Shown here: positions 27,798 to 35,607 of the stretch, piece after piece
Position numbering within the stretch: position 1 is the first letter of the stretch
Layout: each line of letters starts with the position of its first letter
From: Burkholderia sp. WP9
GTDB lineage: Bacteria > Pseudomonadota > Gammaproteobacteria > Burkholderiales > Burkholderiaceae
Length of the DNA stretch: 64,000 nt
NCBI RefSeq assembly: GCF_900104795.1
Contig: NZ_FNTG01000002.1
Location: 3,472,001-3,536,000 of the forward strand
Direction: 5' to 3'
Position numbers and translations under genes: made by a program
Notes under the pieces: model-generated
What the model saw: the letters and a program-made list of their open reading frames with translations, nothing else
What the model was told of the DNA's origin: nothing
The model's database searches: none

Positions 27798-28745
27798 TCA
27801 GGCGTTGAGTGTTGCGCTCGCAGCGTGCGCGAACGTTTTCGGCAAACCCGAAAGCCACAGGGCGCCGTGCAGTGTTTCGCTGGACAACCATTGCGCGACC
27901 TTTTCCCGCAGAGCAAGCAGGCGGGGAATATCGATGCCGGTGGAGATGCCCATATCGGCAAGCATGAACGCGAGGTCTTCGCTGGCGGCGTTGCCGCTTG
28001 CACCCGGCGCATGCGGGCAGCCGCCGATACCGGCGAGCGTGGCGTCGAAGCGGGCCACGCCGGTTTCGAGCGCGGCGAAGACATTGGCGAGAGCGAGACC
28101 GCGCGTGTCGTGGAAATGGCCGCACCAGAATTTGTCGCCGGCAATGGCGCGAGCCTTGCCGAACAGTTCGCGCACGGCAGCGGGGCCGCCGTAGCCGACC
28201 GTATCGGCAATGCTCACGCGATCCGCGCCGGCGTCGAGAAGCCCTTGCATGCAGCGCAGCACTTCGGCCTGATCGACCGCACCCTGGATCGTGCAGCCGA
28301 ATGCAGTACCGATGCCGCCTTCGATCAACGTCTTCGAGCCGGCGGCGTCACGTGCCGAGCGAATGCGGGCGACTTCGGCGATCACTTCGTCGGGTGTTTT
28401 GCGGAGGTTGGCGAGGCTATGAGCGTGACTGGCGGACAGCGGCACCAGCATCAGATCGGCTTGCGATTCGATCGCGCGTTCGGCGCCCTTGAAGTTCGGC
28501 ACGAGCACCGAGACGAGCAGGCCGGGTAGGGTTTTCGCGTACGCCACCAGTTCGGCGGTGTCCGCGAGTTGCGGCATGAGTTTGGCGGGAACGTACGAGC
28601 CGACTTCGATTTCACGCTGACCGGCGGCATAAGCACCGGCGATCCATTCGATCTTGCGCGCGGTGGAAAGGATGGTCTGAATGCTCTGAAGGCCGTCCCG
28701 CAAGCCAACTTCGCGAATGACGACGCTCGAGGGGAACGAGGACAT
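27798..28745 (-). CDS. HMG-CoA lyase family protein
   Basis: 315 residues, TIM barrel of the HMGL-like family. It has the opening motif IREVGLRDGLQ (Arg-Asp of the active site), the metal-binding HFHDTRGLALAN and the loop GIGGCPHAPGASGN carrying the catalytic Cys. It would cleave 3-hydroxy-3-methylglutaryl-CoA or a close analogue (for example a citramalyl-type CoA ester) to acetyl-CoA plus a keto acid. It is first in the operon lyase, CoA-transferase, MFS transporter and is divergent from a LysR gene that probably senses the substrate. Confidence 0.9.
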   Translation of the reverse strand: MSSFPSSVVIREVGLRDGLQSIQTILSTARKIEWIAGAYAAGQREIEVGSYVPAKLMPQLADTAELVAYAKTLPGLLVSVLVPNFKGAERAIESQADLMLVPLSASHAHSLANLRKTPDEVIAEVARIRSARDAAGSKTLIEGGIGTAFGCTIQGAVDQAEVLRCMQGLLDAGADRVSIADTVGYGGPAAVRELFGKARAIAGDKFWCGHFHDTRGLALANVFAALETGVARFDATLAGIGGCPHAPGASGNAASEDLAFMLADMGISTGIDIPRLLALREKVAQWLSSETLHGALWLSGLPKTFAHAASATLNA

Positions 28746-28881
28746 CGGTGTCTCCTGAATACCTGCCAGTCATGGGTGCTGGCGATGTCGTCACTCTAGA
28801 CTTTCCACGTTTGCCATAAAGAGGTATTTTGGAACGGATGAGATTCCCAAATGGAAAGTAAAAGGCGGGGAGGAGACAGAC
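28746..28881. promoter_or_regulatory. Divergent promoter, lyase operon / LysR gene
   Basis: 136 bases between divergent starts. CTTTCCA (28801-28807) and TGGAAAG (28852-28858) form a spaced inverted repeat, a layout compatible with a LysR regulator contacting two sites around the overlapping promoters. No -35/-10 assignment is attempted. Confidence 0.5.
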
Positions 28882-29793
28882 ATGCGAGACATCGATCTCA
28901 AGACGCTGCGGCTATTCGTGGCCGTCTGCGAGCACCGCAACATGGGCCGCGCGGCGGAGGAAGAACATATCGAGCCGTCCGCGATCAGCAAGCGGATCGC
29001 ACAACTGGAGACCGACCTCGGCGTGCCGCTGCTCACGCGCTCGCGCCGCGGGGTCCAGCCGACGCCGGCAGGGCTGTCCCTGCTGGAACACGCGCGCAAT
29101 GTTCTGTTCACGATGGACCGGATCGCCAGCGACGTCGCGGCGTTCGGCAGTGGCCTCAGGGGGAGCGTCAGTGTGTGCGCGACGGCCTCCGCGATCGCCG
29201 AGGTACTGCTGGACGACATCACGTCTTTCATGCGCGAGCCGGATAACCAGAACATTCGTGTCGACGTGGAGGAGCATCTCTCCATCGATCTTGTTCGCCA
29301 ACTCCGGGAAGGCGCGGCGGCCGTCGGCGTCTGCTGGGACAACGCGGACCTCGAAGGCTTGCAGCATCTGCCGTATCGGCAGGACCGGCTGGCGCTTGCC
29401 GTCTATCCCGGCCATCCGCTGGCCGGGCTCAAGTCGGTGCGTTTTGAGCAGACGCTCGAGCATGATCACGTCGGCATGCCGCCCTCGACCGCGGTCCATA
29501 CAATGTTGCAACGCGCGGCCGCGAAAGCGGGGCACACGGTGTCGTATCGCGTGATCGTGTCCAACTTCGACGCCGCGTTCCGGGTGGTCGCCGCGCGACT
29601 CGGCATCAGCGTCGTGCCGCTCGAAGTGGGGGAAGCCTATAAGCGGATCTTCGACATCGAGACGATTCCGCTGACGAACTCGTGGGCGCTGCGCCAGTTC
29701 GTGGTTTGCTTTCGGGAGCTGGGTGCACTGCAGCCCGCCGCGCGGCGCATGGTCGAGCATCTTTCGAATCGGGCGACGTCCGTGGTTTCCTGA
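28882..29793 (+). CDS. LysR-family transcriptional regulator
   Basis: 303 residues. The N-terminal winged helix is typical (LKTLRLFVAVCEHRNMGRAAEEEHIEPSAISKRIAQLE with DLGVPLLTRSRRGVQPT), followed by a two-lobe effector domain containing VGVCWDNADLEGL and RVVAARLGISVVPLEVG. It is divergent from the HMG-CoA-lyase operon and very likely controls it, with the CoA-transferase substrate or a related acid as ligand; this is inferred from position only. The ATG follows GGGGAGGAGACAG. Confidence 0.9.
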   Translation: MRDIDLKTLRLFVAVCEHRNMGRAAEEEHIEPSAISKRIAQLETDLGVPLLTRSRRGVQPTPAGLSLLEHARNVLFTMDRIASDVAAFGSGLRGSVSVCATASAIAEVLLDDITSFMREPDNQNIRVDVEEHLSIDLVRQLREGAAAVGVCWDNADLEGLQHLPYRQDRLALAVYPGHPLAGLKSVRFEQTLEHDHVGMPPSTAVHTMLQRAAAKAGHTVSYRVIVSNFDAAFRVVAARLGISVVPLEVGEAYKRIFDIETIPLTNSWALRQFVVCFRELGALQPAARRMVEHLSNRATSVVS

Positions 29794-29968
29794 AGCAGGT
29801 CAGGCGAGCGTCAGGTTCCGACTTTGCATCGCTTCGAACCGGTGGCGCCGATGGCAGACGTCCCGGCGTGGTCCCAAAGGGCTTCGCACTGACGTCCCGT
29901 CTGAAGTGAGAGGGGGCGCGAGCGATCCACGCGTCTATACGTATCGATCGCCGGCGCGCTGGGTCGCT

Positions 29969-29994
29969 CCGGTCACTTCCGGTCACTTCCGGTC
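29969..29994. repeat. 10-bp tandem repeat, 2.6 copies
   Basis: CCGGTCACTT repeats at 29969, 29979 and 29989 (last copy partial) and overlaps the stop of the cupin gene; each unit carries a stop for that frame on the minus strand. Probably a slippage product without function. Confidence 0.6.
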
Positions 29995-30414
29995 GAACGT
30001 GACGAGGTCTTTGTCTTTCGAATCGGCGACGAAGATGGCCAGCAATCTGGCCGGTTCCGTAGCACTGGCGTTTTCACTCTCGGTGTGATGAACGCCGGGT
30101 TTTTCGGTCCAATGTTCACCCGCGTGGTAGACCTTTTCCTCGCCGTTGTTCACCTGGCTGCGAATGGCGCCGGACAGCACATAACCGACCACGAAAGCCT
30201 GACCGTGCCGATGCGCGGGCGATTTGCCGCCCGGCGCATAGTCGACGATCAAGGCTGTCATCTTCTTGCCGGGGACGTTGGCGATTGCTTCGGCGAAAGC
30301 GGGTGTAATCGTTTCGCGCGGCGCAGCCGGTTCCCCGGCGAACAGGTCGTGCGATACGGCCGTGAGGGAAAGGCCGGCGAATGCGACGGCCGCGATAAGT
30401 GTCCTGGTGTGCAT
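29983..30414 (-). CDS. Secreted cupin-domain protein
   Basis: 143 residues with a signal peptide (TLIAAVAFAGLSLTAVSHDLFA). The single cupin barrel has metal-type motifs AHRHGQAFVVGYVLSGAIRSQ and GEHWTEKPGVHHTESENAS. The histidines HRH and HH support metal binding. Such periplasmic cupins are common in proteobacteria near oxidoreductase genes and have no agreed substrate. The azoreductase and AhpD-like genes upstream are read in the same direction, but the gaps (95 and 60 bases) make a single operon only possible. Confidence 0.75.
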   Translation of the reverse strand: MHTRTLIAAVAFAGLSLTAVSHDLFAGEPAAPRETITPAFAEAIANVPGKKMTALIVDYAPGGKSPAHRHGQAFVVGYVLSGAIRSQVNNGEEKVYHAGEHWTEKPGVHHTESENASATEPARLLAIFVADSKDKDLVTFDRK

Positions 30415-30509
30415 TTCAATACTCTCGAATTCGATAAAACATTAGTATCCCGAATCGATGTCGGCATTCATCTGCGTTCTGATCGGGTGGGCATCAACGC
30501 ATTAAGGCA

Positions 30510-31187
30510 TTAAGGCGTCATGGCTTCCGCGGCCGTTTCCGTTGTGCGAGACGATGCCGATTTCGCCCACGTCGCCGCCACTGCCGACAATTCGGAACGT
30601 GCCCGCTCGAGTGCCTCGGCTCGCGCCTCCTGGTTGGAGAACTGCAGCGGCTGCGCATCGACGAAGGTGGGGTCCGCGACGCCAAGGAAGCCGAAGGCCG
30701 CTTTTAGCGCGGGCGTCAGCGCGTCCATCGAGGAATAGGGCGAGCCGGGACGCAAATCCGCGCCGCGGCTCGTGATGAACAGAACCTTTTGGCGCCCGAG
30801 CTGGCCTTCGATGCGGCCGTCGGCAGTATTCACGTAGGTCACGTTGGTGCGCGTCACGCTATCGACAAACGCCTTGAAGGCGGAGGGCATCGACCAGTTG
30901 TACATGGGCATGGCGAAGACGAGCGCGTCGGCTTCGAGCAGGCGTCGGCACAATGCATCGGAGCCGGCCAGCGTCGCGCGCATGGCAGCGGTGCGTTCGT
31001 GCTCCGGCGTGTAGGTGGCGATGGCGAAAGCTTCGCTCACATGGGGCGGCGTATCCACCGTCACATCCAGATAATCGATGTCGAGCTCCACCCCTTCCTC
31101 GCGCAGACACTCGATAAAGAACCGGCTCAATGCGCGGGAGTTGGATCGCTCACGCTTGGCGCTCGCATCCACGTGCATTACTTTCAT
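30510..31187 (-). CDS. FMN-dependent NADH azoreductase-like flavodoxin-fold protein
   Basis: 225 residues from the second of two tandem ATGs (31190/31187), which is better spaced from AAGGAG. The flavodoxin_2 fold shows the N-terminal strand KVMHVDASAKRERSNSRALSRFF, the flavin loop MPMYNWSMPSAFKAFVDSVTR and the strand VLFITSRGADLRPGSP, typical of AzoR-type NADH:quinone/azo reductases. It probably protects against quinones or reduces azo and nitro compounds. A C-terminal Ser/Thr/Glu-rich tail is unusual but short. Confidence 0.87.
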   Translation of the reverse strand: MKVMHVDASAKRERSNSRALSRFFIECLREEGVELDIDYLDVTVDTPPHVSEAFAIATYTPEHERTAAMRATLAGSDALCRRLLEADALVFAMPMYNWSMPSAFKAFVDSVTRTNVTYVNTADGRIEGQLGRQKVLFITSRGADLRPGSPYSSMDALTPALKAAFGFLGVADPTFVDAQPLQFSNQEARAEALERARSELSAVAATWAKSASSRTTETAAEAMTP

Positions 31188-31247
31188 CATTGCTCTCCTT
31201 GGCTGGATCACTCGAAAATGGTTGCGGCGTGCGCTGACTGGATGTGC

Positions 31248-31685
31248 TTACGCTGGCAGCTTGCGGAACGCGATCGCGAAGCGGTTCCATGCGTTGATCG
31301 CCGAAATCAGCAGGGTCAGGTCGACCAGCTCCGCGTCGCTGAAGTGGGGGCGCACGGCGGTCCACACGGCGTCGGGCACATGGTCGAGCGAAACCAGGGT
31401 CAGCGCCTCAGTCCATTCGAGCGCCGCACGTTCGCGGTCGGTAAAGAAGGGCGTTTCGCGCCACACCACCACGGTGGCCAGGCGCCGTTCGGTTTCGCCG
31501 CCATTGCGAGCGTCGGTCGTATGCATATCGACGCAGTACGCGCAGCCGTTGATCTGCGAGGCACGCAGGCGGACCAGTTCGGTCAGGGATTTTTCGAGCG
31601 CCGACTTGCCGATGCGCTCTTCGACACCGATTAGCGCCTTGATCGCGGCGGGGTTGGCTTTGTAGAAATCGAGACGTTGTTCCAT
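31248..31685 (-). CDS. AhpD-like / carboxymuconolactone-decarboxylase-family protein
   Basis: 145 residues, all-helical AhpD-like fold. The redox motif C-x-x-C with the downstream His is visible in INGCAYCVDMHTTDAR, followed by RLATVVVWRETPFFTDRERAALEWTEAL, the usual family layout. This points to an alkylhydroperoxidase-type thiol activity rather than lactone decarboxylation. It is followed by the azoreductase gene in the same direction, suggesting a small redox-defence group. Confidence 0.88.
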   Translation of the reverse strand: MEQRLDFYKANPAAIKALIGVEERIGKSALEKSLTELVRLRASQINGCAYCVDMHTTDARNGGETERRLATVVVWRETPFFTDRERAALEWTEALTLVSLDHVPDAVWTAVRPHFSDAELVDLTLLISAINAWNRFAIAFRKLPA

Positions 31686-32158
31686 GATTCGCTCCTGAGT
31701 GGGATGAGGCGCATGCGGTGATGCGATGGGGGAAGATTAGTCCGCGAATTGGACTCATGGAATAACCAATTTTTAACAAATTTAGGTAACCACTTCTGGC
31801 TGTGAGCGTTGAGCGCGCCGAAACGGCCGCCGACATCCCCACCGGCGGTGCGCCGCGTGCTGGGGATCCAATGAAGCAATGTTTGGCGTGGGATGGGAGG
31901 TGTCCAGTTACTGCCCAGATCCGGCGATAGCGCTGCTCGCAGCGCCTGACATTTAGGCGCTTATTTCTTGCAGGCTACGGTGGCAGGCTGGTGGCTATAC
32001 GAGCTAGCTGTGCGCAGGAATGAGCGCGGCAACAGCGACAACAGCGTGGACAGTTGAGCGCCCGTTTTGCCCTTCGGCTGAGTGACAGGTGCCATGCTTG
32101 CGCGGTGGTCGCTCGTGTCCGCACGAGCGCCGTTGTTCAGATACGCCGAGCGATCCGG
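31686..32158. other. Gap with several hairpins and no clear gene
   Basis: About 470 bases. An AT-rich stretch at 31725-31795 probably holds the promoter of the AhpD-like gene. Further right are hairpins at 31930-31945 (GCGCTGC/GCAGCGC), 31941-31961 (AGCGCC/GGCGCT followed by TTATTTCTT) and 32110-32129 (CGCTCGTG/CACGAGCG, TCCG loop). No ORF here looks like a gene. Confidence 0.5.
31941..31971 (+). terminator. Possible intrinsic terminator on plus strand
   Basis: AGCGCC pairs with GGCGCT across a 9-base loop and is followed by TTATTTCTT. No plus-strand gene lies upstream, so if real it would end an unannotated plus-strand transcript; the overlapping alternative hairpin at 31930-31945 competes with it. 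Confidence 0.3.
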
Positions 32159-32407
32159 TCATGGACTGCGGTTCAGCAAGACCGACGCAACATGGTGCAA
32201 CGCGCCGTTAGCATAGGACGTGACCACGGAAAGGAGTGATCCGTCGATCGCACCGGAAGTTTCCCTGTGAATACACGCCAGAATGGCCGCGACCAGCAGC
32301 ACGGAGCCGACCCGTTTAAGGGACTTCCGATGCTGGCCCGATGGCGCAGTGGCGTCTTCCGTCGCTTCATCGGAGATACGATGAGCAAGATATCCGAATC
32401 CCTTCAT
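32159..32407 (-). CDS. Doubtful small membrane protein
   Basis: 82 residues from the ATG at 32407 (the frame can extend to 32470). A hydrophilic N-terminus is followed by one hydrophobic segment, RVGSVLLVAAILACI, and a mostly apolar tail ending in NRSP. Codon choice is moderately gene-like, but no ribosome site is visible and I do not recognise the sequence. It lies downstream, on the same strand, of the sigma54-type promoter at 33364-33379. Confidence 0.3.
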   Translation of the reverse strand: MKGFGYLAHRISDEATEDATAPSGQHRKSLKRVGSVLLVAAILACIHRETSGAIDGSLLSVVTSYANGALHHVASVLLNRSP

Positions 32408-32575
32408 GATGGTCGGCAGATCGGTTGCAACACACCGAGTGTCTGCAATCATGCGCGTGCGTCGAACCAATTTTTTCGCATATCGATAGCAACGCGCAGT
32501 CCTGTCGATTCGGACTGTCGCACGGCGCGGCGCCGGATCGGCCGCGACGCGCCCCTCGGATAGCGACAGGCTCGC

Positions 32576-32818
32576 TCAACCGCTCAGTTGCGCGACGCGT
32601 TCGGACAGGCGTGCAATCCGGTAGTGATAGAGCGGCGCGTGCGGACAGTTCTTTAGATGCTCGACGCGATCGCGCCAGTAGGTAGGTGAGAAGGGCTCTT
32701 TCGGCGCGCAAGCGACTACGCGTTCCAGATGAACGAGCTCTCGTTCGAACAGGTGGTGGTGCATGCGATGAATCCCCGTGGAATGGCCAAGGTATTCCGC
32801 TCGCAACGTCGCTAACAA
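32576..32818 (-). CDS. Small His-rich protein of unknown function
   Basis: Up to 80 residues from a TTG, or 62 from the ATG at 32764, which has GGGG ten bases before it. The composition looks protein-like: RMHHHLFERELVHLERVV, then EPFSPTYWRDRVEHLK and APLYHYRIARLSERVAQL. The rest of the frame is open upstream to about 32954 without a good start, so the 5' end may be lost. Probably cytoplasmic and helical. It is the nearest plausible gene downstream of the sigma54-type promoter, about 530 bases away. Confidence 0.4.
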   Translation of the reverse strand: MLATLRAEYLGHSTGIHRMHHHLFERELVHLERVVACAPKEPFSPTYWRDRVEHLKNCPHAPLYHYRIARLSERVAQLSG

Positions 32819-33363
32819 TCTGACGCCGCGTAGGGCTGCTAATACTGGAATGACTGGAATGCGAATGCCGCAGTGGGACCGTCTCGCTGCGTGAAAAATG
32901 GGCCGATCTTCCGCGCATGCCGCAGGTCGATCGAAAGGACGAGCCGCCGTTGCTTATCTCCCGAAGAGGGCAACGACGGCCGAACCCCGCAGCGGTTCGT
33001 CCGATGCATGGCCAGACGAATCCGTTATTTCGGTGTCACGCATTGCGACGCTCTTCTCTGCGGAAGTGTTCGGTCGCCCTACATGGACACACGACAGCCA
33101 CTACTACAACAACAGCACAACCCTCTCTCAATTTGCATCCAGCGATTCGTGTCGCTGGCGTTGATCGTCGCGTCAGCAATCGGGTTCGATGTCTCGAACA
33201 CGTTGCCGCGCGCGATCTTTTTGGTCTCTCAGGCTCTCCCCGGCTACTCGGACGTTTGATTTCGCGTTCCCAGGATGCAGGTGGAACGTGGTCATGGTTG
33301 CGTCGCACTGCTACCGCCTGTCCGGGGTTGATCTCCAGGCGATGGCTGAATCAGAACTACTAA

Positions 33364-33379
33364 AGCAATGACCGTGCCA
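33364..33379 (-). promoter_or_regulatory. Sigma54 (-24/-12) promoter, minus strand
   Basis: On the minus strand the sequence is TGGCACG-GTCA-TTGCT, an exact match to the consensus TGGCACG-N4-TTGCW. The predicted start point is near 33353, reading leftwards. Two TGGAC-N6-GTCCA palindromes are centred about 85 and 117 bases upstream of that point, where sigma54 activators bind. A sigma54 activator gene lies 2.2 kb away. Confidence 0.75.
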
Positions 33380-33430
33380 GGGTGAAACCCGCATAGGGGC
33401 AAGGACCTGCGACAGTTGGACGCGTGACAT

Positions 33431-33446
33431 TGGACATTCGCGTCCA
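33431..33446. promoter_or_regulatory. Upstream activator palindrome 1, TGGAC-N6-GTCCA
   Basis: TGGAC ATTCGC GTCCA, centred about -85 from the predicted sigma54 start. Same arms and same spacer length as the palindrome 32 bases further upstream (three helical turns), so a Fis-type activator could bind both on one face of the DNA. Confidence 0.6.
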
Positions 33447-33462
33447 TAGACTTGGGCGAAAT

Positions 33463-33478
33463 TGGACGATTTCGTCCA
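33463..33478. promoter_or_regulatory. Upstream activator palindrome 2, TGGAC-N6-GTCCA
   Basis: TGGAC GATTTC GTCCA, part of the longer near-perfect palindrome ATTGGACGATTTCGTCCAAT (33461-33480), centred about -117 from the predicted sigma54 start. A half-site TTGGAC also occurs at 33416-33421. Confidence 0.6.
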
Positions 33479-33590
33479 ATCAGGGGTTCACGACGAATAA
33501 ACGGGCGAATTCGTCCGCGCGGAACGAAATCGGCCGGCATCGAGGAGAAATGGGGGAGGCGGGCAGGAGCGCTCAAGGCGAGCGTGGCGC

Positions 33591-33641
33591 GCGCGGCAAT
33601 CGCATAAAGCGGTCTATGGGCCGATTACGCAATTGCCGCGC
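33591..33641. repeat. Inverted repeat near end of racemase gene
   Basis: GCGCGGCAAT (33591-33600) and ATTGCCGCGC (33632-33641) form a 10-bp stem with a 31-base loop, 26 bases past the racemase stop. It may form the 3' end of the leftward operon's mRNA; there is no U-run. Confidence 0.4.
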
Positions 33642-33667
33642 CCGAGGGGCGCGGGCAGACGCGCCGC

Positions 33668-34393
33668 TTACGACTGAAGGCTGACCTTGCTGTAGGTCAA
33701 ACGGCTGGGGCGCACTTTCATCCGCACCAGCGACACGAGGAAGCTGAAACCGGCCTGATTCGGATCGATCACCGGCACGTAGACGCCCAAGGCCTCGCTA
33801 AGCAGCGTGGATACGCGGCTCGCCACGTCCACGAAACCCGTGCAGCCGAGCAGAATCGCCTGCGCGCCGTCTTCCTTGATCGCGGCCATGGCCGCTTCGA
33901 AGGTGCGCACCACCACCACGTCGATGTTTTCCAGTTGCGCGACAGGGCAGTCGATCGCCCGGATCGAGGCGAACGTGTCCTGAATCCCGTAAGTCTGCGG
34001 ATGAGCGCGCTGCATCGCGACCGTGCTTTGCAGAATCGTGACGATGGAGAACCGCTGACTGAGCGCGAGCGCCGTGAAAGCCGACGCCGGAAATCCCCCG
34101 ATGATCGGAATGTCGATCACCTCGCGTGCCGCTTCGACACCGCACATGTCGAAGTCGGTCAGCCAGATGCCGTCAAAGCCGTCATTCGCTATCGACTGTG
34201 CGAGTTCGACCACCGGCATGCCGTTTTGCAACCAGTTGGTCCGGTTCTCGATATCGGGATGTCCCTGCGTAATGTTGCGAATCTCGACCTGCACGTCCGG
34301 CGGCAGGACCGGCGCGACGGCTTTCATGATGCGGTCGTTGTATTGCGACGTGGCGACGGGCACGAGCACGCAGATACGAAGTGGGGCGCTCAC
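33668..34393 (-). CDS. Hydantoin/Asp-Glu racemase family protein
   Basis: 241 residues from a GTG at 34393 that overlaps the upstream stop by four bases (GTGA), with AAGGGGGAA before it; frames extending further upstream lie inside the neighbouring gene. The two Cys sites of the family are present: FDMCGVEAARE near residue 80 and ILLGCTGFVDVA near 180. The opening RICVLVPVATSQYNDRIMKAV and the turn IIGGFPASAFTALAL resemble hydantoin racemases. It would interconvert stereoisomers of a hydantoin or amino-acid-like compound. Its partner gene encodes a DUF917 protein. Confidence 0.85.
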   Translation of the reverse strand: MSAPLRICVLVPVATSQYNDRIMKAVAPVLPPDVQVEIRNITQGHPDIENRTNWLQNGMPVVELAQSIANDGFDGIWLTDFDMCGVEAAREVIDIPIIGGFPASAFTALALSQRFSIVTILQSTVAMQRAHPQTYGIQDTFASIRAIDCPVAQLENIDVVVVRTFEAAMAAIKEDGAQAILLGCTGFVDVASRVSTLLSEALGVYVPVIDPNQAGFSFLVSLVRMKVRPSRLTYSKVSLQS

Positions 34394-35607
34394 GATGCTT
34401 CCCCCTTGCGTGCGGAGTGGAGCGATTCGAGCGGCACGTACGGCCCGAGATAGCCAAGCTTGTTGAGCTGTTCCATGAAGCTGTCGAGAATCAGGCCGGG
34501 TTTGCGCAATTCCGCTTCGGCACGCCAGGCGATCAGCGTCACGGGGCGCTTGCCGATTGCCGGGTTCAGCGAACCGTCGTCGTTCACGAGGTCGCCATTG
34601 CTGAAGATCGACTGACCTTCGCCGCCGACGAAATACGCGACGCTGTCCGGCGCCAGCACGATCGGCTGCGCACATGCGCTGTCCCACGCGAGCAGCGACT
34701 CGTTCTGGTAGATCACCGTGTAGGTACGCTGCCCGGCCTGAATGCGAATCTTGCCGACGTCGAAGCCGCCGCTCGTATCCACTTCGGCCGATACCAGTTC
34801 GCCGGGTGTGGAGATCGCCCGCGCGGCAAGGTCGCAACGCTCGGCGAGATAGTCGATCATCTGCTGGGCGCTGCCGATCTGCCCGGCCTGCACCGTGCGG
34901 CCAAGCTCGAGCGCACGCTTGAGCGTGCCGCGAATCGGCGTTGCGCGGCCGATGTCGCCCGCATTCATGACCCACATGGCGAGGCCGCCGAACTGACCGA
35001 ATTCGGGATCGGCCACGACCGGACGCATCATCTGTTCGACGATCGCCGACACGTCGCGTTGATGGGTCGGCCCGCCGTTGCTGTCGTTGCGCGGCGTCAC
35101 GTCGAGCTCCACGCACAGGCCGCCCTGGCTCACGAGAAACGCCGGGCGCGGATCGATCTCGGCGGCCGCGAAAGTGAGCATTGGCAACGATGGCACGGCG
35201 CGGCCGGCGCCGTCGGCGTCGATGACCGCCAGCCCGAGTTTCGCCGCCACGAGCGCCGCCACCGTAAAGCCCAGCGCGCCGCTTTCCGGCGGCATGACAT
35301 AGGCGAGCTTCACGGATTGTGATGCAAGCCGCTTCTGCACGTTCTGTACGGCCGTCACCGGTCCGATCGGATAGGTGGCTGAATTGATGGCTTCAGGCGC
35401 GCCGAGATAGGCGACCATGACCGCCGCGCCTTCGGTGGCCTCGTCCACCGAGACGACCTTGACGGTATCCGTCGGGTAATAGTCGCCCTTTACGAAATGC
35501 TCGGCCAGGTGTCGCGCCGATACGATCGTGCCGCCGCCGCCGGAGCCAAAGAACGCTGCGCCGAGAAGCAGCGGCTCCAGATCTTCCCGTCGTAATTCAT
35601 AGGCCAT
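34390..35607 (-). CDS. DUF917 / S-methyl-thiohydantoin-desulfurase-family protein
   Basis: 405 residues. N-terminal signature of the family: LLLGAAFFGSGGGGTIVSARHLAEHF, followed by VAYLGAPEAI and the acidic LAVIDADGAGRAVPSLPM segment. Proteins of this family were long called DUF917; I recall that one branch was assigned as S-methyl-thiohydantoin desulfurase, which fits the linked hydantoin racemase, but the reaction here is unproven. Its start lies 11 bases inside the end of the sigma54-activator gene, so the three genes are translationally coupled. Confidence 0.82.
   Translation of the reverse strand: MAYELRREDLEPLLLGAAFFGSGGGGTIVSARHLAEHFVKGDYYPTDTVKVVSVDEATEGAAVMVAYLGAPEAINSATYPIGPVTAVQNVQKRLASQSVKLAYVMPPESGALGFTVAALVAAKLGLAVIDADGAGRAVPSLPMLTFAAAEIDPRPAFLVSQGGLCVELDVTPRNDSNGGPTHQRDVSAIVEQMMRPVVADPEFGQFGGLAMWVMNAGDIGRATPIRGTLKRALELGRTVQAGQIGSAQQMIDYLAERCDLAARAISTPGELVSAEVDTSGGFDVGKIRIQAGQRTYTVIYQNESLLAWDSACAQPIVLAPDSVAYFVGGEGQSIFSNGDLVNDDGSLNPAIGKRPVTLIAWRAEAELRKPGLILDSFMEQLNKLGYLGPYVPLESLHSARKGEAS

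Larger units (their letters stand above)
32819..33667. other. Gene-poor gap holding a sigma54 promoter and its upstream sites
   Basis: About 850 bases in which no reading frame on either strand looks like a conserved gene. Features supported are the -24/-12 promoter (33364-33379), two palindromes (33431-33446, 33463-33478) and a long inverted repeat (33591-33641) close to the end of the racemase gene. Confidence 0.5.

Noticed and set aside
29969..29994. 10-bp tandem repeat as a regulatory or CRISPR-like element
   Set aside because: Fewer than three copies, overlaps a stop codon, no spacers; most likely slippage.
32873..33363. Several overlapping plus-strand frames of 88-148 residues
   Set aside because: Biased Arg/Ser-rich or mixed composition, three competing frames, no ribosome sites; typical of non-coding GC-rich DNA. 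One short hydrophobic stretch (about 33150-33250) was not enough to keep any of them.
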